DNA from: Thalassospira sp. MCCC 1A01148
GTDB taxonomy: Bacteria > Pseudomonadota > Alphaproteobacteria > Rhodospirillales > Thalassospiraceae
Assembly: GCF_001613795.1 (NCBI RefSeq)
Contig: NZ_LPVZ01000020.1
Location: 248,001-312,000, forward strand
Direction: 5' to 3'
Length of the DNA stretch: 64,000 nucleotides
Below are positions 41,003-51,177 of the stretch, piece by piece. The notes under the pieces are model-generated. The model saw nothing but the letters and a program-made list of their open reading frames with translations, ran no database searches and was not told the origin of the DNA. The position numbers and the translations under genes are program-made. Numbering within the stretch: the stretch's first letter is position 1; each line of letters opens with the position of its first letter.

Positions 41003-42028
41003 ATGAACTCTTTTTCGAACCCTCGTTCCGATCCTGGCAAACCCAATGCAAAAAAGCGTCTTCGCGTCGCCTTTCTGCTGGCAGACAATTTCACGCTGAC
41101 AGCGTTTGCAAGCTTTGTCGATGTCTTGCGCCTGGCCGCCGATGAGGCGGACCGTTCGCGACCGATTCACTGCGACTGGACGGTGCTGTCTGATACCATG
41201 AACCCGGTGCGTTCCAGTTGCGGGGTCAAGGTGCAACCCGACACGCGCCTGCGCAATGCCGGTGACTACGACTATATCGTGGTTGTTGGCGGGCTTATTC
41301 AAGAAGAAGGCGGGTTTTCATCTGAGTGTATCGCCTATCTCAAGGCGGCTGCAGCCAAAGGCAAAAGTCTGATCGGCCTATGCACCGGGGTTTTCGCGTT
41401 GTATGAGGCGGGCCTTCTTGAAGGATACCGCTGCTGCGTCAGCTGGTTCCACCATGACGAATTTGTCGCACGGTTTGAGGCCGCCCAACCGGTTTCAGAT
41501 CAGATCTTTGTGGTTGATCGTGACCGGCTGACCTGTTCGGGCGGGCATGGCGCGGCCCATCTGGCGGCCTGGGTGGTGGAAAAGCATATCGGACGCACGG
41601 CGGCGACCAAGAGCCTGAGCATCATGATCATCAACGAGGCGATGACGGGCGAAAACCCGCAACCGGGCTTTCAGACTGATCTGGTTGCCCGCGAACCGCT
41701 GGTAAAGAAGGCGCTTCTGCGGATGCGCCAGAATATCGAATCGCCCGAAACCGTCGCCAAAATGGCAGAGAAACTTGGCGTAACGCGCCGCAAGCTTGAA
41801 CGCGCGTTCAGTGCCGATCTGGGCATTTCACCTTCGCGCGCGGCACTACGTATTCGGCTTGATGCTGCCAAAAAGCTGCTTGGCGAGTCGAACAGGACCA
41901 CCACCCAGATCGCGCTTAGCACCGGTTTTTGCGACGCATCGCATTTCATTCATGCCTTCAAGGCCGAAATCGGCATGAACCCGTCGGAATATCGCAATAC
42001 GGTTCCGGTCCCGGCCACCCTGCCCTGA
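41003..42028 (+). CDS. GbdR-like AraC/GATase1-type transcriptional regulator
   Basis: A 341-residue regulator. Residues 15-200 form a DJ-1/PfpI-like amidotransferase domain with SLIGLCTGVFALYEAGLL, where Cys is in the nucleophile-elbow position. The C-terminal 100 residues are an AraC-type double helix-turn-helix (KMAEKLGVTRRKLERAF and IALSTGFCDASHFIHAFK). This architecture matches GbdR/CdhR/ArgR-type regulators of betaine and carnitine catabolism. It is divergent from soxB and lies 34 bases from the 3' end of gbcB. The start ATG 41003 begins just before the conserved core; the upstream frame overlaps soxB and is not used. Confidence 0.85.
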   Translation: MNSFSNPRSDPGKPNAKKRLRVAFLLADNFTLTAFASFVDVLRLAADEADRSRPIHCDWTVLSDTMNPVRSSCGVKVQPDTRLRNAGDYDYIVVVGGLIQEEGGFSSECIAYLKAAAAKGKSLIGLCTGVFALYEAGLLEGYRCCVSWFHHDEFVARFEAAQPVSDQIFVVDRDRLTCSGGHGAAHLAAWVVEKHIGRTAATKSLSIMIINEAMTGENPQPGFQTDLVAREPLVKKALLRMRQNIESPETVAKMAEKLGVTRRKLERAFSADLGISPSRAALRIRLDAAKKLLGESNRTTTQIALSTGFCDASHFIHAFKAEIGMNPSEYRNTVPVPATLP

Positions 42029-42062
42029 CAACAGGTCGAAGTCGATCAGCCGCCGGGCATCA

Positions 42063-43130
42063 TCAGGCATCAATGGTGACCTGCCCGATCGGGTTCGAAC
42101 AGCAGGCAAGGATATAGCCTTCCTCGATATCGTCGTCAGTGATCCCGCCATTATGAACCATATGGACCTGCCCTTCGGTCTTGCGCACCTTGCATGTCCC
42201 GCAAATCCCCATCGAACAGCCTGACGGGATCACGAGGCCTGCCGTGCGCGCCGCGGCAAGGACGGTATCGGTTTGGGTGCAATTTGCCGTGATGCCAGAT
42301 GCGGTGAATGCGATGACAGCCTTGCTGTCCTCATCGGGTACGACATCATCGGGCACCTCTTCTGCTTCAAGTGTCGGCGCGTGGAAGCTTTCCTGATGGT
42401 AGCGATCCATATCATAGCCAAGCCCGACAAGAACCTCTCGCACGGCCTGCATGAAAGGTTCAGGTCCACAACAAAACACTTCACGTTCAAGATAATCCTG
42501 CGCCATCAGGCCCAGCATCAGCTGATTGAACGTCCCCAAATACCCGGTCCATGGCTTGTAGGGATCGGCTTCTTCGACCACCCATTTCAGGGCAATGCCA
42601 TTGATCCGTGATGCGCTGTGTTCCAGGCGTTCGCGAAAGATGATCTCGGACGGGCGTTTTGCACAATTGACGAATACAATGTCGGGATCACGCCCGGCGT
42701 CATAAAGATAGGTCGTCATCGACATCATCGGCGTAATGCCCGACCCCGCCGAAATGAAAAGGTATTTATCCGCCGGATGGTTAATCAATGAAAAGCTGCC
42801 AGACGGCCCTTTGGCCCGAATGCGCATGCCCGGACGCAAATGATCAAGCATCCAGGGCGTACCGACCGACCCAACTTGCGCCTTGACCGTCACGGTCAAG
42901 GATGTCGGGCGCGATGGCGAGGATGAAATCGTGTAGGTACGATAAAGCGGCCCGCCCGGCACCGGGAGCTCCAACGTCAAAAACTGCCCGGGGTCATAGC
43001 TGAACAACGCGCCCGACACCGACTGAAAGCAAAACGTCATGACGTTGGGGGCTTCTGGCAGGAACGAAACACATTCCAGTTCCTCGGAGTCCGACCAGAA
43101 GGCAAGTTTCGGTTTCTCAATCACTGACAT
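42063..43130 (-). CDS. gbcB: Ferredoxin reductase component of glycine betaine (or related) monooxygenase
   Basis: A 355-residue flavin reductase of the FNR-ferredoxin fusion type. The FAD motif RTYTISSSPSR appears near residue 60-75 and the NAD site follows in SAGSGITPMMSM. The C-terminal 2Fe-2S domain has CSMGICGTCKVRK and a fourth cysteine in ILACCSNP, completing the set. It passes electrons from NAD(P)H to the adjacent Rieske oxygenase. Four bases separate it from gbcA, and the start ATG 43130 follows the GGAGTAGGG at the gbcA end. The symbol is by analogy with the GbcB partner of GbcA; substrate not proven. Confidence 0.85.
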   Translation of the reverse strand: MSVIEKPKLAFWSDSEELECVSFLPEAPNVMTFCFQSVSGALFSYDPGQFLTLELPVPGGPLYRTYTISSSPSRPTSLTVTVKAQVGSVGTPWMLDHLRPGMRIRAKGPSGSFSLINHPADKYLFISAGSGITPMMSMTTYLYDAGRDPDIVFVNCAKRPSEIIFRERLEHSASRINGIALKWVVEEADPYKPWTGYLGTFNQLMLGLMAQDYLEREVFCCGPEPFMQAVREVLVGLGYDMDRYHQESFHAPTLEAEEVPDDVVPDEDSKAVIAFTASGITANCTQTDTVLAAARTAGLVIPSGCSMGICGTCKVRKTEGQVHMVHNGGITDDDIEEGYILACCSNPIGQVTIDA

Positions 43131-43134
43131 CGCC

Positions 43135-44424
<1,290 letters not shown>

Positions 44425-44525
44425 TCATGCCACGATTTACAACGGCATTAATTTTCATCTTGGTTTAGCTCACCTAATCTGAAAAACTCACAGAAATTAC
44501 CCTGCGCTGTTTTCAGGAGAGGCCG

Positions 44526-45404
44526 TTGGCCCGCCCATATGATCTGTCTTCGATAAATGCCCTGATCTGCTTTGAAGCAGCTGGTCGCAATATGAGCTTT
44601 AAGGATGCGGCAGCGGAACTGAATGTGACGCCTGCGGCTGTAAGCCATCAGATCAAGGCGCTTGAGGCCGATATTGGCAGTGCGCTTTTCATTCGCCGCA
44701 ACCGCGGGGTGGAATTGACCGAGAAAGGCGCTTTCCTGCTCGTTGCCCTGCAAAGGGGCTTTGAAACCATTTCCGACGCGGTCATCCAGTTGCGCGATCA
44801 GCATGAAACCGTTGATGTCACGATCCGAACGACAACGGCTGTCAGTTCACTTTGGCTTACGCCAAAAATTGCCGCCTTCTGGAAAATTTATCCAAATATT
44901 ACGGTCTCGCAAATTGTCTCGGACGTGCCCGGCATGACAGGCCATTGCGACCTTAGCATCCATTACAGCAACCCCGATGACGGGGCGGAGGGATATTACA
45001 AACTGTTTCAGGACCGTGTGGCCGCCATCGGCACGCCGGCCTTCAAGGCCGAACAAAACATTGAAACGATTGATGATCTGCTGCGCGCACCCCTGATCCA
45101 TCTGCATAACGAGGAAACAGACTGGACAACATGGACCGACTGGTTCCGCGCATTGGGACGCCCGGCCCCAAAGGGCCGCAGCTTCAAGCTCAACAATTAC
45201 ACGATCGCATTGCAGGCCGCACAGGACGATGTCGGTGCAATGCTTGGATGGGACGAACTGGTTGGACCGCTGCTTGAAGATGGACGCCTGATCAAACTTG
45301 TGCCGGACGAAATCGCATCTCCCATGGGGTTTTACTTGCGCGTCCATCCCCGCGCATCCGAAAAGGCCCGCATATTTGTCGACTGGCTGATCAACACCGC
45401 CTGA
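44526..45404 (+). CDS. LysR-family transcriptional regulator (GcvA-like) beside gbcAB
   Basis: A 292-residue LysR regulator with winged helix FEAAGRNMSFKDAAAELNV and recognition helix AAVSHQIKALEADIGSALF. The effector domain is of the GcvA-like branch (TTTAVSSLWLTPKIAAFWK). The start codon is TTG at 44526, preceded by an AGGAGAGG ribosome site; no ATG upstream would keep the HTH intact. It is divergent from gbcA, so it probably controls the gbcAB operon. This cluster thus has LysR-, AraC- and TetR-type controllers in close range. Confidence 0.9.
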   Translation: MARPYDLSSINALICFEAAGRNMSFKDAAAELNVTPAAVSHQIKALEADIGSALFIRRNRGVELTEKGAFLLVALQRGFETISDAVIQLRDQHETVDVTIRTTTAVSSLWLTPKIAAFWKIYPNITVSQIVSDVPGMTGHCDLSIHYSNPDDGAEGYYKLFQDRVAAIGTPAFKAEQNIETIDDLLRAPLIHLHNEETDWTTWTDWFRALGRPAPKGRSFKLNNYTIALQAAQDDVGAMLGWDELVGPLLEDGRLIKLVPDEIASPMGFYLRVHPRASEKARIFVDWLINTA

Positions 45405-45453
45405 GCTCATAGGAAACGGCAAGCGCAGCACATCGCCACACTTGCCGCACAGA

Positions 45454-47490
45454 TCAGACGTCTTTCAACAAACGCAACGCATCATAGATTGCCGCATGGG
45501 TGTTGCGTGCCGATACGGCATCCCCGATCCGGAACAGCTGATAGGTCCCATCCGGGTTCCGTACAACCGATTGTGGCTGACCGGCCAGAAGCTGATCATG
45601 GCACATTTCACCATGGTTCGATGAGCCCGGCTTGAGATCAAAATAGATATCATCAAGCGGAATGGTGCCGTGGTTGACCACGATCTGATCGACGACCCGT
45701 TGCTTTGCGACCCCGCCATAGTCACTGCCGACATGCGCGATGAGTTGGTTGCCCTGCTTTTCCACCGCCTCAAGGCGATAGGTCACTGTAAAGGTGGTAT
45801 CAAGCTTCTGCATGCTGCGCATATAGGGCACAAGGTTCATTGCCATGACTTCCGGCGCGAAGGACCGATCCGGCGTCATGATTTCGACCTTGGCCCCTGA
45901 CTTGGCAATCAGTTCGGCTGCCTGCAGACCGGCATGATCCCCGGCATCGTCATAGACCAGAACATTGGTCCCCGGCTTGACGTCACCCGAGATGATATCC
46001 CAGGTCGACACGACCAGATCATTGCCTTTTGACAGGACCTCGGTATCGGGCATGCCGCCGGTGGCGATGATGACGACATCAGGGTTTTCGGCCGTAATCG
46101 TGTCGGCCTCGGCCCAGGTATTGAAATGGAAGGTTACGCCAAGTCGGGTGCATTCAGCCATACGCCATTCAATGATGCTGATCATTTCGCGGCGGCGTTC
46201 GTTTTGCGCGGTCAGACGGATCTGTCCGCCCGGATTAGGCGCAGCTTCATAGACAACAACTTCATGCCCGCGTTCGCCAGCAACACGCGCGGCCTCCATC
46301 CCGGCCGGGCCAGATCCGACAATTACAACCTTCTTGCGGGTTTCGGCCTCTTCAATGATTTGGGGCATCGAAAGTTCGCGCCCGGTTGCGGCGTTATGGA
46401 TGCAATAGGCCGAGCCGCCCTGATAAATGCGGTCAAGGCAATAGTTCGCCCCGACGCACGGGCGGATTTCATCTTCGCGCCTTTCAATGATCTTGCGCAC
46501 GATATGCGGATCGGTGATGTGTGCGCGCGTCATGCCAACCATATCGACCTTGCCCGATGCAATCGCATGGCGCGCAGTCGCGACATCGGGGATCTTGGCA
46601 GCATGGAATGTCGGGAAATCGGTGGCTGCACGAATTTCACCGGCAAAATCCAGATGCGGCGAGTTCGCCATGCCCTGAATCGGGATCACGTCGGTCAGAC
46701 CGGCATCCGTATCAATATGCCCACGAATAACATTCAGGAAGTCGACCATGCCACTGTCTTTAAGACGCTTGGAAATCGACAGACCATCTTCCTTGGTCAA
46801 TCCACCCTCAAGGTCTTCATCACCGGTATAACGCACACCGACAATGAAATCTGGCCCGACCCGTTTGCGAATTTCGGTCAGCACATCAAAGGTAAAGCGC
46901 AGGCGGTTATCGATGCTGCCACCATAAGGACCATCAAGTTCGTTGGTCAGCGGCGACCAGAACTGATCCATCAGATGGCCATAGGCCTGAAGCTCGATCC
47001 CGTCCATACCGCCTGCCTTCATGCGTTCGGCAGCATCGGCATAATCCTTGATGATGCGTTCGATATCCCAGTCTTCCATCTTTTTCGGGAAGGCCCGGTG
47101 GGCTGCTTCGCGCTTGTGCGAAGGGGATACTACCGGCAACCAGTTTGCCTTGTCCCAACGCGTGCGACGGCCAAGATGGGTCAGCTGGATCATGACAGCA
47201 GCACCCTGTTCATGCACCGCGTCGGTCAGATCCTTCATCCACGGAACGACTTCATCCTTCCAGACCAGAAGGTTGTTGAAAACCGGTGGGCTGTCCTTTG
47301 ATACCGCAGCCGACCCCGCCGTCATGGTCATCGCAACACCGCCCTTGGCGCGCTCAACATGATAGGCGCGATAACGGTCCTTTGGCATGCCATCCTCGGG
47401 ATAGGCCGGTTCGTGCGACGTCATGATAATGCGGTTGCGCAGCGTCAGATGTTTAAGCTGATAGGGCTGAAGAAGCGGGTCGTTGGACAT
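45454..47490 (-). CDS. NADH:flavin oxidoreductase/demethylase, DgcA or N-methylproline demethylase-like
   Basis: A 678-residue protein of the trimethylamine dehydrogenase/old-yellow-enzyme family. The N-terminal TIM barrel binds FMN (residues about 1-340). An iron-sulfur segment follows at 345-363, then a C-terminal dinucleotide domain with VVIVGSGPAGMEAARVAGE. In this family such enzymes demethylate dimethylglycine (DgcA) or N-methylproline (in stachydrine use). The usual four-cysteine motif has only three: Cys345, Cys351 and Cys363, with Ala at 348. In TMADH the missing position is Cys. A separate DgcB partner is not in the window. Divergent TetR gene upstream. Confidence 0.85.
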   Translation of the reverse strand: MSNDPLLQPYQLKHLTLRNRIIMTSHEPAYPEDGMPKDRYRAYHVERAKGGVAMTMTAGSAAVSKDSPPVFNNLLVWKDEVVPWMKDLTDAVHEQGAAVMIQLTHLGRRTRWDKANWLPVVSPSHKREAAHRAFPKKMEDWDIERIIKDYADAAERMKAGGMDGIELQAYGHLMDQFWSPLTNELDGPYGGSIDNRLRFTFDVLTEIRKRVGPDFIVGVRYTGDEDLEGGLTKEDGLSISKRLKDSGMVDFLNVIRGHIDTDAGLTDVIPIQGMANSPHLDFAGEIRAATDFPTFHAAKIPDVATARHAIASGKVDMVGMTRAHITDPHIVRKIIERREDEIRPCVGANYCLDRIYQGGSAYCIHNAATGRELSMPQIIEEAETRKKVVIVGSGPAGMEAARVAGERGHEVVVYEAAPNPGGQIRLTAQNERRREMISIIEWRMAECTRLGVTFHFNTWAEADTITAENPDVVIIATGGMPDTEVLSKGNDLVVSTWDIISGDVKPGTNVLVYDDAGDHAGLQAAELIAKSGAKVEIMTPDRSFAPEVMAMNLVPYMRSMQKLDTTFTVTYRLEAVEKQGNQLIAHVGSDYGGVAKQRVVDQIVVNHGTIPLDDIYFDLKPGSSNHGEMCHDQLLAGQPQSVVRNPDGTYQLFRIGDAVSARNTHAAIYDALRLLKDV

Positions 47491-47638
47491 GTGCGGGGCT
47501 CCGGTTTTGGACTCTCTGCCCATGACGATATTCAGAAATGTACAGTTATGTCAATTTTAAGTTCACTGATGTATATTTCAGATACATTCATGTACACTCT
47601 GCTTGTCGCGATCCAGGCATTTTGCTAAGGACAGGCCC
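47491..47638. promoter_or_regulatory. Divergent promoter region with repeated ATGTACA motifs
   Basis: This 148-base region separates the DgcA-like gene from the TetR gene. It contains TGTAT-attt-cag-ATACA (47570-47586) and ATGTACA twice (47538-47544 and 47590-47596). These are plausible TetR-type binding sites; the assignment is an inference from layout. Confidence 0.5.
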
Positions 47639-48280
47639 ATGGAAGAACAGATTGAAGATATCGCCGGGCAAAACAGTGGCTGGCGCGGATCAGCCGAAGT
47701 CTGGCTGAACGCCGCCTATGAGGCCCTGCTTGAAACCGGTGTGGATGGCGTGAAGATCCAGCCATTGGCAAAGCGCCTGAACCTGTCGCGCACCAGCTTT
47801 TATTGGTTCTTCAAGGACCGGAGGGAGTTGCTTGGTGCCCTGCTTGATCTGTGGCGCGAAAAAAACACCGGCAATCTGATCAAACAGACAGAGGCCTATG
47901 CCGAAAGCGTCTCGGAAGCGATGCTGAACATTATCGATTGCTGGCTGATGCCCGACCTGTTTGACGCGCGCCTTGAATTCGCCGTGCGCAGCTGGTCGGT
48001 GCAGTCCGACGATGTCATGGCCGAGATTGAAAAGGCCGATCAGCAACGCCTTGATGCGCTCGCCAAACTATTCATCCGCTTCGGGCAGGATGAACGGATG
48101 GCCGATGTCCGTGCACGCACCATCTATCTGGTGCAGATCGGCTACATTTCCATGCAATCAAACGAAGACCTTTCTGTCCGCATGGCGCGAATTCCGGGCT
48201 ATGTCGAAACATTCTGTGGACAGGCACCCACGCCAAATGAACTCAACCGGTTCTATGCGCGACACAATTTCGAACCCTGA
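47639..48280 (+). CDS. TetR-family transcriptional regulator
   Basis: A 213-residue TetR regulator. The DNA-binding domain occupies about residues 18-65, with ALLETGVDGVKIQPLAKRL and SRTSFYWFFKDRRELL as HTH. The ligand domain is variable and unassigned. It is divergent from the DgcA-like gene, so control of that gene is likely, and the spacer carries repeated short motifs. ATG 47639 with AAGGACAGG upstream is preferred to an in-frame TTG at 47603. Confidence 0.88.
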   Translation: MEEQIEDIAGQNSGWRGSAEVWLNAAYEALLETGVDGVKIQPLAKRLNLSRTSFYWFFKDRRELLGALLDLWREKNTGNLIKQTEAYAESVSEAMLNIIDCWLMPDLFDARLEFAVRSWSVQSDDVMAEIEKADQQRLDALAKLFIRFGQDERMADVRARTIYLVQIGYISMQSNEDLSVRMARIPGYVETFCGQAPTPNELNRFYARHNFEP

Positions 48281-48444
48281 TCCTGCACCACCCTTTTGAT
48301 GGCTTGCCTCAGATTCACCCGAAATCTGATGGCGTGCATCGGATTTGATCGCAATTCAAAGGAAAATCCGCATGCCGAGCCAATAAAATGTCACGTATCG
48401 GGCCATCAGTGATGGTTGCGTGTCTTGAACATTTAAGGGCAGTG

Positions 48445-49656
48445 ATGAGCATGATTAACGCCAAAGGGTCGATGACCCATTTTGCAAATCCGTTGGCAAA
48501 CCGGGAAACCGCCTATTCCGACGCCCAAAAGGCTGTCATCAGCGTTGCAAGATCACGTGAAGCCATTGCGAACATCACCGCTTGGCCGTCTTATCAGCCA
48601 ACCCCGCTTCACAGCCTTACCAACCTCGCGCGCGACTGCGGGCTTGGTAAGATCTGGTACAAGGACGAGGCAACCCGGTTCGGCCTGAAAAGCTTCAAGG
48701 CACTGGGCGGCGCCTATGCCGTTGCAAGGCAACTTCAGGCCATCATCGAAGATAAAACCGGCATCCGCCCCAGTGTCTCGGACATTATCGCGGGCAAACA
48801 CAAGGACACAGTCTCAGAAATCGTTGTGACCTGTGCCACCGATGGCAATCACGGGCGCTCTGTTGCCTGGGGTGCGCAGATGTTTGGCTGCGGCTGTGTA
48901 ATCTACATTCATCGCGATGTTTCCGAAGGCCGCAAACAAGCCATGGAGGCCTTTGGCGCCGAAGTCATCCGCATCACTGGCAACTACGACGAATCTGTCC
49001 GGCTCGCCGACAGCGAAGCCAAGGCCAAGGGACGTATCATCGTTTCGGACACCAGTTATGAAGGCTACATGGAGGTCCCCAAGGACGTTGCCCTTGGCTA
49101 TACCGTCATGCTGGCTGAGGCGGTCGAGCAGCTTCACGGCGACATCCCGACCCATGTTTTTATTCAGGGCGGTGTTGGCGGATTGGCCTCGGCCGTAACG
49201 GGCTATTTCTGGGACCTCTGGGGCGAAAAGCGGCCACGCATCGTCGTGGTCGAACCTGAACAGGCCAACTGCCTGCAGCAAAGTGCCAAGGCCGGTCATC
49301 CGGTCGCGGTTGAGGGCGATCTTGAAACCCTGATGGCGGGCCTGGCCTGTGGCGAGGTATCCCTTCTCGGCTGGCAGATCCTGTCAAACGGGGCGGATGA
49401 CTTCATGACGCTGAGCGAGGACATGGTCGCACCAGTAATGCAACTTCTTGCCCGGGGCTACGAAACTGACCCCAAGGCAGAGGCAGGAGAATCCGCTGTT
49501 GCCGGTCTGGGGGCAGCCATTCTGGCATCACAAAACCCGACCTTTGCCAAGGCATTGGACCTTGACCCAACCAGCAAGGTTTTCGTCATCGGGACAGAGG
49601 GGGCGACTGATCCGGAAATGTATGACCGCCTTGTTGGACAAACAGTGCAAGATTAA
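48445..49656 (+). CDS. dpaL: 2,3-diaminopropionate ammonia-lyase
   Basis: A 403-residue PLP enzyme of the diaminopropionate ammonia-lyase branch (YgeX/DpaL). The catalytic lysine is in GLKSFKALGGAYA (Lys85), and the phosphate-binding and substrate loops WYKDEATRFG and TDGNHGRSVAWGAQMFG are family-specific. The product from diaminopropionate would be pyruvate and two ammonia. Threonine/serine dehydratases are distant alternatives, but this motif set fits DpaL better. The start ATG 48445 has AAGGG five bases upstream; an earlier in-frame ATG at 48388 lacks one. It ends three bases into the convergent Lrp gene. Confidence 0.85.
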   Translation: MSMINAKGSMTHFANPLANRETAYSDAQKAVISVARSREAIANITAWPSYQPTPLHSLTNLARDCGLGKIWYKDEATRFGLKSFKALGGAYAVARQLQAIIEDKTGIRPSVSDIIAGKHKDTVSEIVVTCATDGNHGRSVAWGAQMFGCGCVIYIHRDVSEGRKQAMEAFGAEVIRITGNYDESVRLADSEAKAKGRIIVSDTSYEGYMEVPKDVALGYTVMLAEAVEQLHGDIPTHVFIQGGVGGLASAVTGYFWDLWGEKRPRIVVVEPEQANCLQQSAKAGHPVAVEGDLETLMAGLACGEVSLLGWQILSNGADDFMTLSEDMVAPVMQLLARGYETDPKAEAGESAVAGLGAAILASQNPTFAKALDLDPTSKVFVIGTEGATDPEMYDRLVGQTVQD

Positions 49657-50138
49657 TCAACGTCAACCGGCACCGACAGACCGACCTTCACATTGTCCAT
49701 GACAATACTGGTCTGGAAACCTTTGACATTGTTGTTTTCAAAGAAGACCTCACGGGTGAATTCTTCATACTCGTCCATGTCGCGTGCCGTCACGACAAGC
49801 ACGAAATCGGCACTGCCTGTTACGTAATAGCATTGCTGAACAGACGGGTGGTTCTTTGCCGTTTTCTTGAATTCATCAAGGAGATGAAGCTGTTCGCGCT
49901 CCATCGTCACCTGCACGATGGCGGTGACATAGCGATCAACCGCCTTGGCATTTACTACAGCGACTTCGGCGCTGATGATATTCTGTTCACGCATTTTCTT
50001 GATGCGCCGCTGAACGGCCGCCGGGGACAGGTACACCTGCTCGGCGATCTGATCGGAGGTTGCCCGGCTTGACTTCTGGATGATCTCAAGGATTTTCGCA
50101 TCAAAGCCGTCGATCTTGCCAATGGGGGCGTTGCTCAT
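49653..50138 (-). CDS. Lrp/AsnC-family transcriptional regulator
   Basis: A 161-residue Lrp-type protein. The N-terminal winged helix has SDQIAEQVYLSPAAVQRRIKKM, and the C-terminal RAM effector domain includes QQCYYVTGSADFVLVVTARD. It is convergent with the ammonia-lyase gene and divergent from the racemase gene, placing it in the middle of the cassette it likely controls. Lrp proteins of ectoine and amino-acid clusters act similarly. ATG 50138 with AGGTG upstream is used. Confidence 0.9.
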   Translation of the reverse strand: MSNAPIGKIDGFDAKILEIIQKSSRATSDQIAEQVYLSPAAVQRRIKKMREQNIISAEVAVVNAKAVDRYVTAIVQVTMEREQLHLLDEFKKTAKNHPSVQQCYYVTGSADFVLVVTARDMDEYEEFTREVFFENNNVKGFQTSIVMDNVKVGLSVPVDVD

Positions 50139-50376
50139 TGAAAACACCTGAAAAATCGGGCCGGCCGATCCGGCACATTGTACTCAGTGTGCGGGCTTTG
50201 ATTGCAATGTAAACCCCTTTTGCCGATCATATTCTGGCAAATAATGCGGCGTTTCGACGCCATGGATGCCCGAATGTCGGAATTCCCGCATCAGATTGCG
50301 CTACGCTTTTCGTTCTGCATCCATGTCAGGGGCGCTCATTACATCTTGGCATCCCTTTTTGGGGTTTTCATCCGCA

Positions 50377-51162
50377 ATGACCAGTTTTGCGACGATCAAT
50401 CCTTTGAAACCACTGGACCATCTGGCCCCGGCTGGACGGGTTGGCTTGATATCGTTGGCGACTGATTTCAATATCGAAACCGATCTCAAACAACTCTATC
50501 CATCAGATGTCAGCTTCTTTACCAGTCGGGTGCGAAATCACAATCCGCTGACAATTGAAAATCTTCGCCGCATGACGCCGGGCATCCGCGATGCTGCCGA
50601 TAAAATCCTGCCTGGCACCGGTCTTGATGCGGTGATTTATGCCTGCACATCGGGTGCCATTGCCATTGGTGTTGATGAAGTCACCCGCCTTGTTCAAGAA
50701 GTGCATCCGGGTGTGCCGGTGACGAACCCCGCCACCGCCGCCATAACGGCGTTTAAAACACTATCGGCTAAAAAAATCTCGATCCTCACCCCTTATACCG
50801 AACCGGTAAACCGCGATGTTGCGGCCCTTTTTGAATCCTGTGGCGCAGAGGTCATCAACATGACCGGCTTCGGGTTTGAAGACGACACCGCCATGACCTT
50901 CATCACGCCCGAAGACATCAAAACCGCAGCCCTTCAAACCTGCGCCAAACAGGCTGATCTTTTGTTCATTTCCTGCACCGCCCTTCGGGCCTCTGGCCTG
51001 ATCGCGGATCTCGAAGCCCAACTGAATATCCCGGTCATCAGTTCCAATCAGGCTCTTGCCTGGCACAGCCTGAAACTGATGAACTACCCCAAACCGATAT
51101 CGGGTTTCGGCACCCTGATGCGCGATCACCTCGGCACTACCGCACCGCAAGCCCGCGCCTGA
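50377..51162 (+). CDS. EutA-like Asp/Glu racemase or maleate isomerase family protein
   Basis: A 261-residue protein of the aspartate/glutamate racemase superfamily. Two catalytic-type cysteines are placed as in that superfamily: YACTSGAIAIG (first half) and FISCTALRASGL (second half). The sequence AGRVGLISLATDFNIETDL near the start resembles the EutA/arylmalonate-decarboxylase branch. EutA is an accessory of ectoine utilisation, but the genes around here differ from that set. The start is uncertain: ATG 50377 gives the conserved core, and ATG 50323 is also in frame. First of three genes (with M20 and M24 hydrolases) on this strand. Confidence 0.75.
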   Translation: MTSFATINPLKPLDHLAPAGRVGLISLATDFNIETDLKQLYPSDVSFFTSRVRNHNPLTIENLRRMTPGIRDAADKILPGTGLDAVIYACTSGAIAIGVDEVTRLVQEVHPGVPVTNPATAAITAFKTLSAKKISILTPYTEPVNRDVAALFESCGAEVINMTGFGFEDDTAMTFITPEDIKTAALQTCAKQADLLFISCTALRASGLIADLEAQLNIPVISSNQALAWHSLKLMNYPKPISGFGTLMRDHLGTTAPQARA

Positions 51163-51177
51163 AACAAAGGATATTAA

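Noticed and set aside
46126-47301. Plus-strand frame of 391 residues opposite the demethylase
   Set aside because: Antisense shadow of a strongly conserved TIM-barrel enzyme.
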